Positions 16,365 through 22,578 of a stretch of 22,578 nucleotides of DNA are shown one piece after another. The notes beneath the pieces were generated by a model. That model did not search any database. It had not been told where the DNA came from and saw only the letters and a list, made by a program, of their open reading frames with translations. The position numbers were made by a program, and so were the translations under genes. The DNA is from CAZCWX01 sp964502465 (GTDB lineage Bacteria > Desulfobacterota > Binatia > Bin18). Location of the stretch: NCBI GenBank assembly GCA_964502465.1, contig CAZCWX010000161.1, positions 1-22,578 on the forward strand, given 5' to 3'. Every line of letters begins with the position of its first letter. Position 1 is the first letter of the stretch.

Positions 16365-16580
16365 ATGGCGAAAGAAGGCATTGAAGTAACTGGGACAGTA
16401 CTGGAAACGCTGCCGAATGCAATGTTCCGGGTTCAGTTAGAAAACAAAGTGGTTGTGCTGGCCCATGCTTCAGGAAAGATGCGTAAGTTCTATATAAAAA
16501 TTCTTCCTGGGGATTCAGTGACTGTTGAACTCTCACCTTACGATCTTACCCGTGGGCGTATCACCTTCCGCCATCGGTAA
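16365..16580 (+). CDS. infA: Translation initiation factor IF-1
   Basis: 71 residues from ATG 16365, exactly the usual IF-1 length (MAKEGIEVTGTVLETLPNAM). The S1-like OB fold shows FRVQLEN, GKMRKFYIKILPGDSVTVEL and YDLTRGRITFRHR. It occupies the ribosomal A site during initiation. Phe replaces the usual Asn/His after KMRK, and the C-terminus is slightly divergent. The frame remains open upstream to 16317, but those residues are not part of IF-1. Confidence 0.96.
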   Translation: MAKEGIEVTGTVLETLPNAMFRVQLENKVVVLAHASGKMRKFYIKILPGDSVTVELSPYDLTRGRITFRHR

Positions 16581-16623
16581 GCGGCTTCTTCTTAGAGAGC
16601 AAGACGACCAATAAGGTTTGTCT

Positions 16624-16809
16624 GTGCAGGTCGTTGCCATTATTCTTGTCATTTTGTGGATCTTGAGCCTCTGGCTGCTTTTGCTGCGACAGCGTCGCCC
16701 AATTGGCTTACTCTCCCTTCCTCCTTTCGCGCTTTTGAGTGGCACGGTGTTGTTCTTTCTCTTGAGCCTAGTCAGCATGATACTTTTCCGCCTTCTCCTT
16801 CCTCAATAA
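16624..16809 (+). CDS. Small two-helix membrane protein, unknown function
   Basis: 61 residues from GTG 16624, chosen because TAAGG lies 6 bases upstream; TTG 16618 is an alternative but sits directly on that site. Two hydrophobic segments (about residues 3-20 and 32-56) flank a basic turn RQRRP. I do not recognise a family. It follows infA by 43 bases on the same strand, so it may be cotranscribed. Confidence 0.5.
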   Translation: MQVVAIILVILWILSLWLLLLRQRRPIGLLSLPPFALLSGTVLFFLLSLVSMILFRLLLPQ

Positions 16810-16900
16810 TCTGAGAAGCGTGCCTGTTCTGCTTTGTGTGGTTTCGTCGTCGAGCGGAACTTTTTCCCTCGCTGCTTGTTTCTAGCAGGCAGAGGGCTCT

Positions 16901-17356
16901 ATGCTGATATCACCACGGACAAGACATGCTCCAAAAACGCAGCGACGCTCAGCACTTCCACTCTTGCTCTCCGACCTGAGTGCAGCCCATCAGACGCTTC
17001 CTCCTGTGGCGGTACTACCAGAGCAGTTCTTCGGCCCTGCTAAACCTCACAGCGCACGCGGCGAGGTTGCCTTGATGCATGCAGTGCTTGAAGACGCCTT
17101 CAACTGCTTTCAGAAATTCTTTTCAGCAACAACAGGAAAACGGTCTCAGCGGCTCGCCAGAGAAGCAGAACGTTGGTTTTTCGATGATGATACTCGCTGG
17201 CCGTTCTCTTTTGTGAACATCTGTGCCGTCTTGGGTCTCGATCCAGAATACATCCGCCTCGGACTCAAACGATGGCAACATCAACTTGCAACCGGACCAC
17301 AGAAGGTACGGCGGCGCACAACTGTCTCCCACAGGCCGCTCAAGATCGCTGCCTGA
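16901..17356 (+). CDS. Conserved hypothetical protein
   Basis: 151 residues. The N-terminal 50 residues are basic and Pro/Ser-rich, probably disordered. Residues 55-126 look like a compact helical domain (ALMHAVLEDAFNCFQ; RLAREAERWFFDDD; WPFSFVNICAVLGLDPEYI). I recall similar uncharacterised proteins from deltaproteobacteria with a Trp/Phe-Asp-Asp segment followed by a helix-turn-helix-like end, but I cannot name a family. ATG 16901 has a GAGGG 4 bases upstream. Possible nucleic-acid binding is inference only. It lies between two small membrane-protein genes on the same strand. Confidence 0.7.
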   Translation: MLISPRTRHAPKTQRRSALPLLLSDLSAAHQTLPPVAVLPEQFFGPAKPHSARGEVALMHAVLEDAFNCFQKFFSATTGKRSQRLAREAERWFFDDDTRWPFSFVNICAVLGLDPEYIRLGLKRWQHQLATGPQKVRRRTTVSHRPLKIAA

Positions 17357-17384
17357 ACCGGCACGATCAACGCAGGAATTTCAC

Positions 17385-17498
17385 ATGACCCAAAAAGAAC
17401 TTGCTGCTTTTGTTGAGGCTCCACAGGCTGGGGAGATCCTCGTCACGTTATTAGTTGTGCTGGTGGTCCTCTTTGTGGTGGAAAAATTGACGGATTAG
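17385..17498 (+). CDS. 37-residue single-pass membrane protein, unknown function
   Basis: ATG 17385 has AGGAA 7 bases upstream. The polar N-terminus MTQKELAAFVEAPQAGE is followed by one strongly hydrophobic helix (ILVTLLVVLVVLFVV) and EKLTD. It is short, but the start signal, helix and position 28 bases after the previous gene support a real gene. No family is recognised. Confidence 0.45.
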   Translation: MTQKELAAFVEAPQAGEILVTLLVVLVVLFVVEKLTD

Positions 17499-17519
17499 GC
17501 AGGGGTTCTGTTTTCGCCA

Positions 17520-17540
17520 GAGCGGCCCACGGGACCGCTC
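17520..17540. terminator. Possible hairpin between convergent genes
   Basis: GAGCGG (17520-17525) pairs with CCGCTC (17535-17540) across a 9-base loop, in the gap between the 37-residue gene and the convergent MaoC gene. Neither strand has a proper U-tract, so termination is only a possibility suggested by position. Confidence 0.3.
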
Positions 17541-17574
17541 CGCTCTACTCTCTCTACTGAAGAAAAAAAGTCTC

Positions 17575-18009
17575 TCAACCGCGTGACGGCAGTGCCGCAC
17601 GGAAGCTTCCTTGGATGGCGACCTCGCCTTTCTGGTTGAGCGCGGCGATCTCACCTTCGATGATCTTTTCGCCGTTCTCCACAGCTTTCTTTGTTACCTT
17701 TCCTTTACAGGTGACCGAATCACCAGGCCACACTCGGGTGGCGAAGCGCACCCGGTATTTCCGCAGGTTCTCCAACCCAGCGTAGTCCGCCACCAACCGG
17801 CTGAGGATCCCGGCGTTCATCATTCCCATAGCAAACACTGTGGGATTACCGGACGCTTCAGCAAAGGTCTGGTCATGATGAATAGGATTAAAGTCTCCAG
17901 AGGAACCAGCGTATTTCACAAAGTCGGTGCGAGTGAGATTTTCCACCGTGAAGGGTGGGAGTTCATCCCCTTCCTGCACATCTTCGAAGTACAGTTTTTT
18001 GCGCGTCAT
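17575..18009 (-). CDS. MaoC-like hot-dog hydratase/dehydratase, catalytic subunit
   Basis: 144 residues, one hot-dog domain. The (R)-specific hydratase 2 motif is intact: YAGSSGDFNPIHHD with catalytic D39 and H44 (D-x4-H). FAMGMMNAGIL is the usual helix after it. It would add or remove water on an acyl-thioester, probably CoA-bound given the neighbours. ATG 18009 has AAGGAGAGG upstream. It follows the non-catalytic-looking partner by 12 bases. The pair is organised like the mycobacterial HadA/HadB and ChsH-type heteromeric dehydratases. It is the last gene of the acyl-CoA operon. Confidence 0.9.
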   Translation of the reverse strand: MTRKKLYFEDVQEGDELPPFTVENLTRTDFVKYAGSSGDFNPIHHDQTFAEASGNPTVFAMGMMNAGILSRLVADYAGLENLRKYRVRFATRVWPGDSVTCKGKVTKKAVENGEKIIEGEIAALNQKGEVAIQGSFRAALPSRG

Positions 18010-18021
18010 ACTGCCCTCTCC

Positions 18022-18477
18022 TTATCTGGCAACGACCTGCCCGGTCTCGATTGTCACGCCGCGGGAAATGGCAACCTTCTCGCCTTTCTGGTTGGTAAAT
18101 TCAGTGTCCATCACCACAAAGGTCATGGTCCCGCCGCGCCCGCCGGTTTTCTCGTAGATATCGGTGACCTTTGTCACCGCCGTGAGGATATCCCCAGCAT
18201 AGATGGGCTTGAGATATTCAAATTCCTGCTCGCCGTGCAAGACACGGCGCAGATCCATCTGGACATGGGGTCTTCCCTCGCCGTTATCCCAATGAGCCAA
18301 GGTCATCAGAAAAGTAGGTGGTGGCATGATGCCACCGATTTCTGCCTTGGCAACGTTTTCGTCATAATACAGCGGATTTGCATCCTTGATTGATTTGGCA
18401 AATTCACGGATCTTCCCCGTTTCGACACGGATCGTTACAGGCTTGCCAACTTTTCCAATGTCACTTTTGTCTGCCAT
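18022..18477 (-). CDS. MaoC N-domain-like (FAS1-type) hot-dog protein, probable partner subunit
   Basis: 151 residues from ATG 18477, which has a GGAGG site 5 bases upstream. It resembles the MaoC_dehydrat_N / HadA group: an N-terminal hot-dog with IREFAKSIKDANPLYYDE and IMPPPTFLMTLAHWD. The position of the catalytic D-x4-H is DANPLY, so the His is absent and it likely serves as a structural or substrate-channel partner of the downstream MaoC protein (inference from the HadA/HadB precedent). It follows the acyl-CoA dehydrogenase by 61 bases. Confidence 0.85.
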   Translation of the reverse strand: MADKSDIGKVGKPVTIRVETGKIREFAKSIKDANPLYYDENVAKAEIGGIMPPPTFLMTLAHWDNGEGRPHVQMDLRRVLHGEQEFEYLKPIYAGDILTAVTKVTDIYEKTGGRGGTMTFVVMDTEFTNQKGEKVAISRGVTIETGQVVAR

Positions 18478-18538
18478 ACTTGCCTCCAAAGTAGCTCTCG
18501 GCTCCACGCCCCTCTTTGCTCTTGCATGTTGTGCGTAT

Positions 18539-19690
18539 TTAGGAAGCAGGTGCTGTCGAAGAGGAAGCCACATCTAACGTGTAGCGTGCGACAAGTTCTC
18601 GGTTCCAGGTTGCATCGCCGAACGTAACCTCTGATCCCTTGGCTCGTTTAAAGTAAATATGCAGATCGTGCTCCCAGGTAAAGCCAATTCCCCCATGCAC
18701 TTGAATACCTTCTGCACTCACCTGGCGATATGCATCACTACAGTAGGCTTTGGCCATCGCTGCAGCCAAAGGGGCATCCGGAGTATCATGAGCAACTGCC
18801 CACGCCGCATAATACGTGGCTGACTTGGCACTCTCCACCTGAACAAGCATGTTGGCACACTTGTGCTGGATCGCCTGGAACGAGCCGATTGGCCGACCGA
18901 ACTGTTCACGGATCTTCGCGTACTCGACGCTCATATCGAGCACTTTCTGTGCGCCGCCGCACATCTCTGCACATAAGGCAACTTTACTGCAGTCAATGAT
19001 CCGCGACAGCACCTCCCATCCTTGGCCTGGTGTACCAACAACAGCCTCGGCACCGACCTGGACCTTGTCCAGCGTCACTTCACAGAGCTTCCGCGTTTGG
19101 TCCATGGTTTTGAGCAGTCGAACGCTCACGCCTGGGTGCTGGCGTTCGATAAGAAAAAGGCTGATCCCTTCAGTGGTACGTGCGGCACACACCAACAGCT
19201 CCGCGACATGCGCATCAGGCACAAACAGCTTGACCCCACTCAGCCGATAGCCATTCCCGCTTTTTTCTGCAGGAAGGTTGACACCCTTTTCATCCCAACG
19301 AGCATTCTCTTCCAATAGCGCCAGGGTCGCCTTGGTCTTGCCAGCCACGATCCCTGGCAGCACTCGGTGTTTCTGCTCGGAACTCCCAGCTTCAAGGATT
19401 GTTAGCCCTCCGAGGGCTACTGTGGAAAAGAACGGGCCAGGAAGCGCAACTTTTCCCATCTCCTCCAACACCACCACAAGATCGACCAGAGTCAACCCAG
19501 AGCCGCCAAACTCTTCCGGATAGATAAGACCCATCCAGCCAAGCCCAGCCATTGTTTTCCACAGCTCTTCCGCATAGCCGCGCTCATCTTCCATTATCTG
19601 GCGGACGTAGGTCATTGGACATTCTTTGCTCAGAAAGTCTGCAGCCGATTGCCGCAAAAGTTCCTGTTCCTCGCTAAAACCAAAATCCAT
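18539..19690 (-). CDS. Acyl-CoA dehydrogenase family protein
   Basis: 383 residues with the three-part ACAD fold: an N-terminal helical part (FSEEQELLRQSAADFL), a mid beta part, and a C-terminal FAD-binding part (YAKIREQFGRPIGSFQAIQHK; QVHGGIGFTWEHDLHIYFKRAK). ATG 19690 has GAGGGAG 6 bases upstream. At the place of the usual catalytic Glu (MCAD Glu376) the chain reads VTFGD (F357). The alternative helix G position (IVD Glu254) appears to be S235. This is typical of one subunit of heteromeric actinobacterial FadE/ChsE enzymes, whose partner provides the base. The substrate is unknown. Confidence 0.92.
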   Translation of the reverse strand: MDFGFSEEQELLRQSAADFLSKECPMTYVRQIMEDERGYAEELWKTMAGLGWMGLIYPEEFGGSGLTLVDLVVVLEEMGKVALPGPFFSTVALGGLTILEAGSSEQKHRVLPGIVAGKTKATLALLEENARWDEKGVNLPAEKSGNGYRLSGVKLFVPDAHVAELLVCAARTTEGISLFLIERQHPGVSVRLLKTMDQTRKLCEVTLDKVQVGAEAVVGTPGQGWEVLSRIIDCSKVALCAEMCGGAQKVLDMSVEYAKIREQFGRPIGSFQAIQHKCANMLVQVESAKSATYYAAWAVAHDTPDAPLAAAMAKAYCSDAYRQVSAEGIQVHGGIGFTWEHDLHIYFKRAKGSEVTFGDATWNRELVARYTLDVASSSTAPAS

Positions 19691-19715
19691 GGATACTCCC
19701 TCAATTAGCGGTCAG

Positions 19716-19778
19716 GCTTCCTCAAGCTACAGGCTAGCGGCTTGAGGGAGTGACCCTTTCGCCTCAGGCCTACAGCCT
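19716..19778. repeat. Palindromic, period-7 repeat element between acyl-CoA dehydrogenase and thiolase genes
   Basis: CCTCAAGC (19720-19727) pairs exactly with GCTTGAGG (19740-19747), and the stem extends outward to 19717/19750 with one wobble. A second weaker hairpin uses CTCAG and CTAC (19763-19773) with GTAG and CTGAG (19781-19789). Read in sevens from 19716, several units end or nearly end in GCT or CCT: GCTTCCT, CAAGCTA, CAGGCTA, then TGACCCT, TTCGCCT, CAGGCCT and ACAGCCT. Two units between them fit poorly. It lies in the 123-base gap of the operon. Confidence 0.5.
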
Positions 19779-19813
19779 TTGTAGCTGAGAGCAGATTGCC
19801 AACCGCTGAATAT

Positions 19814-20956
19814 CTAGCTATTCCCCAGAATCGTCACACACCCGATTGACCCAGGGCCACCGAGGTTATGAGCAAGACCAACCTCGGCATCCTTGACCTG
19901 ACGGGCACCGGCTTTATTCCACAGATGTTGAGACACCTCGTAAATCATGCGAATGCCGGTTGCCCCAATCGGATGCCCAAACGACTTGAGACCGCCCGAA
20001 GGGTTCACTGGAATCTCGCCACCGATCGAGGCACGCCCTTCCTCAACGTATTTCCATCCTTCACCTTTCTTGCATAGACCCAGATCTTCGTAATTGAGGA
20101 TCTCAGTAATGGTAAAGCAGTCATGACACTCGACCAAGTCGATATCCTTCACTGACATACCAGCTTGTTCGTATGCAGACTGAGCCGCCTGTGCAGTAGC
20201 AGGAAAACCAGTGTAGGCAAAGCCAGGCTTCAGATACGGCTCGCCAGACGTGACGGCTAACCCTACGCCTTTGACCAGGAGTGGATCGGGCCGCAAAGAT
20301 TTCGCCAGATCAGCCCGGCAAACGATTACTGCCGCAGCGCCATCGGTCGTTGGGCAACAGTCAAATAAACCAAGCGGGCTGCAGATGAGTGGGGCATTGA
20401 CCACTTGTTCCTCAGTCACCTCCATTTGGAAGTGAGCCTTCGGACTCATGGTGCCATTATGATGGTTCTTAATCGCTACCTTGGCAAGCGCGCGTTTGTC
20501 GATTCCATATGTAGCAAAATAGCGATTTGCTGCCATAGCAAAGAGTGAAGGGGCAGTCGTACCATAGCCGATCACCGGGTGGTTCCCAAAGGTTCCAAGC
20601 CCACGCTGGCCAGAGTCCCGGAGCTTCTCAAAGCCAAGTGCCAGTACAACGTCGTACATGCCAGCAGCAACCGCCATACACGCGTTGCGGAAGGCGTCCA
20701 TCCCTGAGGCACAATAGTTTTCTACGCGAGTGATCGGGATGTTAAACAGCTTGAGGGGATCGGCAAGAGCGTTGCCAGCCATCGCCGAACTGAGCGTCCC
20801 AACCCAGGCCGCTTGAATCTGACTAGGCTCGATCTTCGCGTCAGCGTACGCGTCAGACGCTGCAGTCACAATCATATCTTCGGCGCTCATGTCATAGTTC
20901 TCACCGAACTTGCAGCAACCGGCGCCGATCACCGCAACTTTATCACGAATATTCAT
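19814..20956 (-). CDS. Thiolase, archaeal/SCP-x-like type
   Basis: 380 residues. The nucleophile is C82 (VENYCASGMDAF) and GGLKSFGHPIGATG carries H328. HDCFTITEILNYEDLGLCKK (H278) and AHNLGGPGS replace the second-Cys motif of classical biosynthetic thiolases. These features fit the archaeal acetoacetyl-CoA thiolase and SCP-x/lipid-transfer group. It would cleave or form 3-ketoacyl-CoA. ATG 20956 has a strong TAAGGAGGTG site. The upstream neighbour is the HMGCS-like/DUF35 fusion, matching the known archaeal thiolase-HMGCS-DUF35 partnership, so the two products may form one complex (inference). Because the Cys nucleophile is kept, it is not obviously an Ltp2-type aldolase. Confidence 0.92.
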   Translation of the reverse strand: MNIRDKVAVIGAGCCKFGENYDMSAEDMIVTAASDAYADAKIEPSQIQAAWVGTLSSAMAGNALADPLKLFNIPITRVENYCASGMDAFRNACMAVAAGMYDVVLALGFEKLRDSGQRGLGTFGNHPVIGYGTTAPSLFAMAANRYFATYGIDKRALAKVAIKNHHNGTMSPKAHFQMEVTEEQVVNAPLICSPLGLFDCCPTTDGAAAVIVCRADLAKSLRPDPLLVKGVGLAVTSGEPYLKPGFAYTGFPATAQAAQSAYEQAGMSVKDIDLVECHDCFTITEILNYEDLGLCKKGEGWKYVEEGRASIGGEIPVNPSGGLKSFGHPIGATGIRMIYEVSQHLWNKAGARQVKDAEVGLAHNLGGPGSIGCVTILGNS

Positions 20957-20988
20957 CCGACACCTCCTTATTGAGGGTTAGAAATCAT

Positions 20989-21067
20989 AGCTGTCAGCAA
21001 TAAGCAATCAGCTTTCAGCCGGAAATAAAAAATTCCTCGTCAGGTTGGTCGCTGACAGCTGGTTGCT
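20989..21067. repeat. Inverted pair of heptamer arrays (AGCnnnC) around an AT-rich core
   Basis: The left arm reads AGCTGTC, AGCAATA, AGCAATC, AGCTTTC from 20989 to 21016. The right arm (21047-21067), read on the minus strand, is AGCAACC, AGCTGTC, AGCGACC. AGCTGTCAGC on the left is exactly complementary to GCTGACAGCT (21051-21060), so a hairpin can form. The array fills most of the gap between the thiolase gene and the upstream gene and ends just before that gene's stop codon. Confidence 0.7.
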
Positions 21068-21069
21068 TA

Positions 21070-22473
21070 TTACCTGTTCATCGGTCTTGCCTTCCAAAAA
21101 TAATTTTTCAGCCCATATCCTTCGTGATACTTCCGAAACGTCAGTTCGAGTGGCATGCCGATCTCCACGCGCTCGGGCTCGCAATCAGTGAGCTGCACAT
21201 ACACCCGCCCACCACCATCGAGGTCAATCACGGCATGAGTTGCTGGCGGATCTGGGGTTTCCGTCAGGTAATCATGGGTGAAAGTGAACAGCTTACCCGC
21301 ACGCGGGAGCTTGACCTCCGCGAGTCCACCCCGGTATCCACATTCGATACAAATCCGATGGAGCGGAAATTGGATCGTGCCGCATTGCGGGCATTTACCA
21401 CCGTGCAATGGCATGATTTCTTTTTGGTCACGCAAAAGGACGACAGGTGTGGAAAGATCCGTGGTCGTATATTCTTTACGCATCAGCTTCCGAAATCGTG
21501 CATACTTCCCATATGATGGGAGTGTCCGCTTGACCTCGATCTGAGAGTACACACTCCGTATGGCTTGGAATCCAGCAATAGCATCGGTGACTTTGAACAC
21601 CGCAGCATCGCCGCCATCACCGTAGCCAGCAGCAAGAATGAGATCTCCTGGTTTGGCTCGCTCAAGAACAGCCGCTAAGAGCAGCAACGGCTGTGCGGTA
21701 CCCGCATCGCCCACGGTACTCCAAAATGTGTCCTGTACCTGCGTTTTGATATCGAATCCGAGTCCACGCAGCGCCGCCTGCAAGGTGCGTTGGCTTGGGG
21801 CAGCAATCGCGGCATTCGCAATGTCTTTCGCGGTGAGGTTACATTGCTGCAGCACGCCCTTCACTGCTGCAGCGATGAACTGATTGTACCCAAACTTGGT
21901 TTCAAAGCCGCCAGGGAAAGATCTCAAATAGTCCTGCTCTTCAGTTCGCCAAGTACCGAGAAACTCTCGGCTAACGGTGTAGGTGCCTACAACCTCGGCA
22001 ATGACATTCTCAGTCCCCACCACTATCGCAGCACCCGCATCGCCGTACTGTTGCTCCTGCTGCGAATCTGGCTCACCCATGCGCACATCACTAGCACACA
22101 CCAGAATTTGCTTGCCATTTTTGACGAGATCCAAAGCAGTGAAAAGGGCTGAGGTGCCAGCACGCAGCGTATCCGTAAAATCCATAGTGCGCACTTCCGG
22201 ACTGGCATCAAGCACGGTAGCCACAGTCACTGCGGCCTGTTTTTCACGATACGGCGATGTTGTTGAGGCAAAGAATACCCCGGCAAGCGCCTGCGGCTCA
22301 CGGTTGCCGAGCGCGTCGATGCTTGCGTTTATCGCCATTGTCAAACTATCTTCATCAAAGCTGGCAATTGCTCGTTCGCCTCCCAGAGAAGGAATCCCCC
22401 ACTCTTTTGCCATCAGATCGCGCGGGAGGCGGTAATGAGGAATATACGTTCCAAAAGAAACGACACCTGCCAT
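21070..22473 (-). CDS. HMG-CoA synthase/KAS III-like domain fused to DUF35 zinc ribbon and OB fold
   Basis: 467 residues from ATG 22473 (GAGGG 7 bases upstream; the open frame continues upstream through repeat DNA). Residues 1-340 have the thiolase-superfamily layout of HMG-CoA synthase: FGTYIPHYRL; DFTDTLRAGTSALFTALDLV; QYGDAGAAIVVG; ILAAGYGDGGDAAVF. Residues 361-378 are a CX2CX10CX2C zinc ribbon and about 380-467 an OB fold, together DUF35. By hand alignment to archaeal HMGCS, catalytic Glu is T71 and Cys is L103. No His exists between residues 14 and about 350. A condensing reaction is therefore unlikely; a scaffold or CoA-ester handling role with the adjacent thiolase is inferred. It is the first gene of the acyl-CoA operon within the window. 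Confidence 0.85.
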   Translation of the reverse strand: MAGVVSFGTYIPHYRLPRDLMAKEWGIPSLGGERAIASFDEDSLTMAINASIDALGNREPQALAGVFFASTTSPYREKQAAVTVATVLDASPEVRTMDFTDTLRAGTSALFTALDLVKNGKQILVCASDVRMGEPDSQQEQQYGDAGAAIVVGTENVIAEVVGTYTVSREFLGTWRTEEQDYLRSFPGGFETKFGYNQFIAAAVKGVLQQCNLTAKDIANAAIAAPSQRTLQAALRGLGFDIKTQVQDTFWSTVGDAGTAQPLLLLAAVLERAKPGDLILAAGYGDGGDAAVFKVTDAIAGFQAIRSVYSQIEVKRTLPSYGKYARFRKLMRKEYTTTDLSTPVVLLRDQKEIMPLHGGKCPQCGTIQFPLHRICIECGYRGGLAEVKLPRAGKLFTFTHDYLTETPDPPATHAVIDLDGGGRVYVQLTDCEPERVEIGMPLELTFRKYHEGYGLKNYFWKARPMNR

Positions 22474-22495
22474 TTTCAAGCCCTCATCTATGAAG

Positions 22496-22563
22496 TGTAA
22501 AACGTGAAACATAAAAAAGAAAAGGTAAAAGTCTTGTTCCTTATTACGCATTACGTCTGACGT
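22496..22563. repeat. Heptamer arrays upstream of the acyl-CoA operon
   Basis: From 22496, TGTAAAA, CGTGAAA, CATAAAA, AAGAAAA and GGTAAAA run in phase (consensus nnTAAAA). After 12 bases, ATTACGC, ATTACGT and CTGACGT follow (22543-22563). The AT-rich sequence is also where the operon promoter should lie; on the minus strand no clear pair of promoter boxes can be picked out. A-rich low complexity could explain part of the first array. Confidence 0.55.
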
Positions 22564-22578
22564 TTCATTCTATCAGTC

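Noticed and set aside
17611..18393. Plus-strand open frame of about 260 codons across the two MaoC genes
   Set aside because: It spans two real minus-strand genes with good ribosome sites and conserved motifs; no recognisable protein features of its own.
19814..20956. Identity as an Ltp2-type retro-aldolase
   Set aside because: The thiolase Cys nucleophile (C82) and His328 are present, whereas Ltp2-type aldolases lack the thiolase nucleophile.

Overview
This window reads as chromosomal DNA from a Gram-negative bacterium of the broad deltaproteobacterial type (Desulfobacterota, Myxococcota or Binatota-like; I cannot place it more exactly). The grounds are the gene order DUF177-rpmF-plsX-fab-acpP / glyA-nrdR-rib-nusB-leuS-lptE-rpsT-murJ, an LptE outer-membrane lipoprotein, moderately high G+C, and an acyl-CoA catabolic operon beside housekeeping genes. 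Almost every gene is on the minus strand, and no stretch longer than about 150 bases lacks a gene. I saw no rRNA, tRNA, CRISPR array, transposase or phage gene.

Layout, left to right. At 1-666 is the 5' part of a class III nucleotide cyclase gene that runs off the left edge; its linker and part of its catalytic domain are encoded by repeat DNA. mazG (810-1601, +) converges on murJ and overlaps its end. rpsT (+) lies between murJ and lptE. A long minus-strand block (3611-12128) then runs, in transcription order, glyA, nrdR, ribD, ribBA, ribH, nusB, leuS, lptE, with short gaps and several stop/start overlaps. A hairpin terminator at 12171-12210 separates it from the fatty-acid/phospholipid block DUF177-rpmF-plsX-fabD-fabG-acpP (12248-16253). 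Divergent from that block is infA with three small downstream plus-strand genes (16365-17498), two encoding short membrane proteins and one a conserved protein of unknown function. From 17575 to the right edge is a minus-strand acyl-CoA operon: a KAS III/HMG-CoA-synthase-like protein fused to a DUF35 zinc ribbon and OB fold, a thiolase, an acyl-CoA dehydrogenase, and two hot-dog (MaoC-type) hydratase subunits.

How the genes work together. The fab block supplies ACP, malonyl-ACP, 3-ketoacyl-ACP reduction and acyl-phosphate, but fabH and fabF, usual in such clusters, are absent here. The rib block supplies RibD, RibBA and RibH but lacks ribE, and the RibB half of RibBA has lost its metal-binding and catalytic residues. 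The right-hand operon has dehydrogenase, hydratase and thiolase steps for beta-oxidation-like turnover of an unknown acyl-CoA. Its HMG-CoA-synthase-like domain has no catalytic Cys or His and is probably a scaffold, comparable to the archaeal thiolase/HMGCS/DUF35 complex.

The least expected signal is a recurring 7-base periodicity. Short degenerate tandem heptamers, each locus with its own consensus, occur at 354-416, 4151-4185, 4235-4262, about 19716-19778, 20989-21067 and 22496-22563. Some lie between genes, and some are translated as the cyclase linker and the LptE signal peptide.
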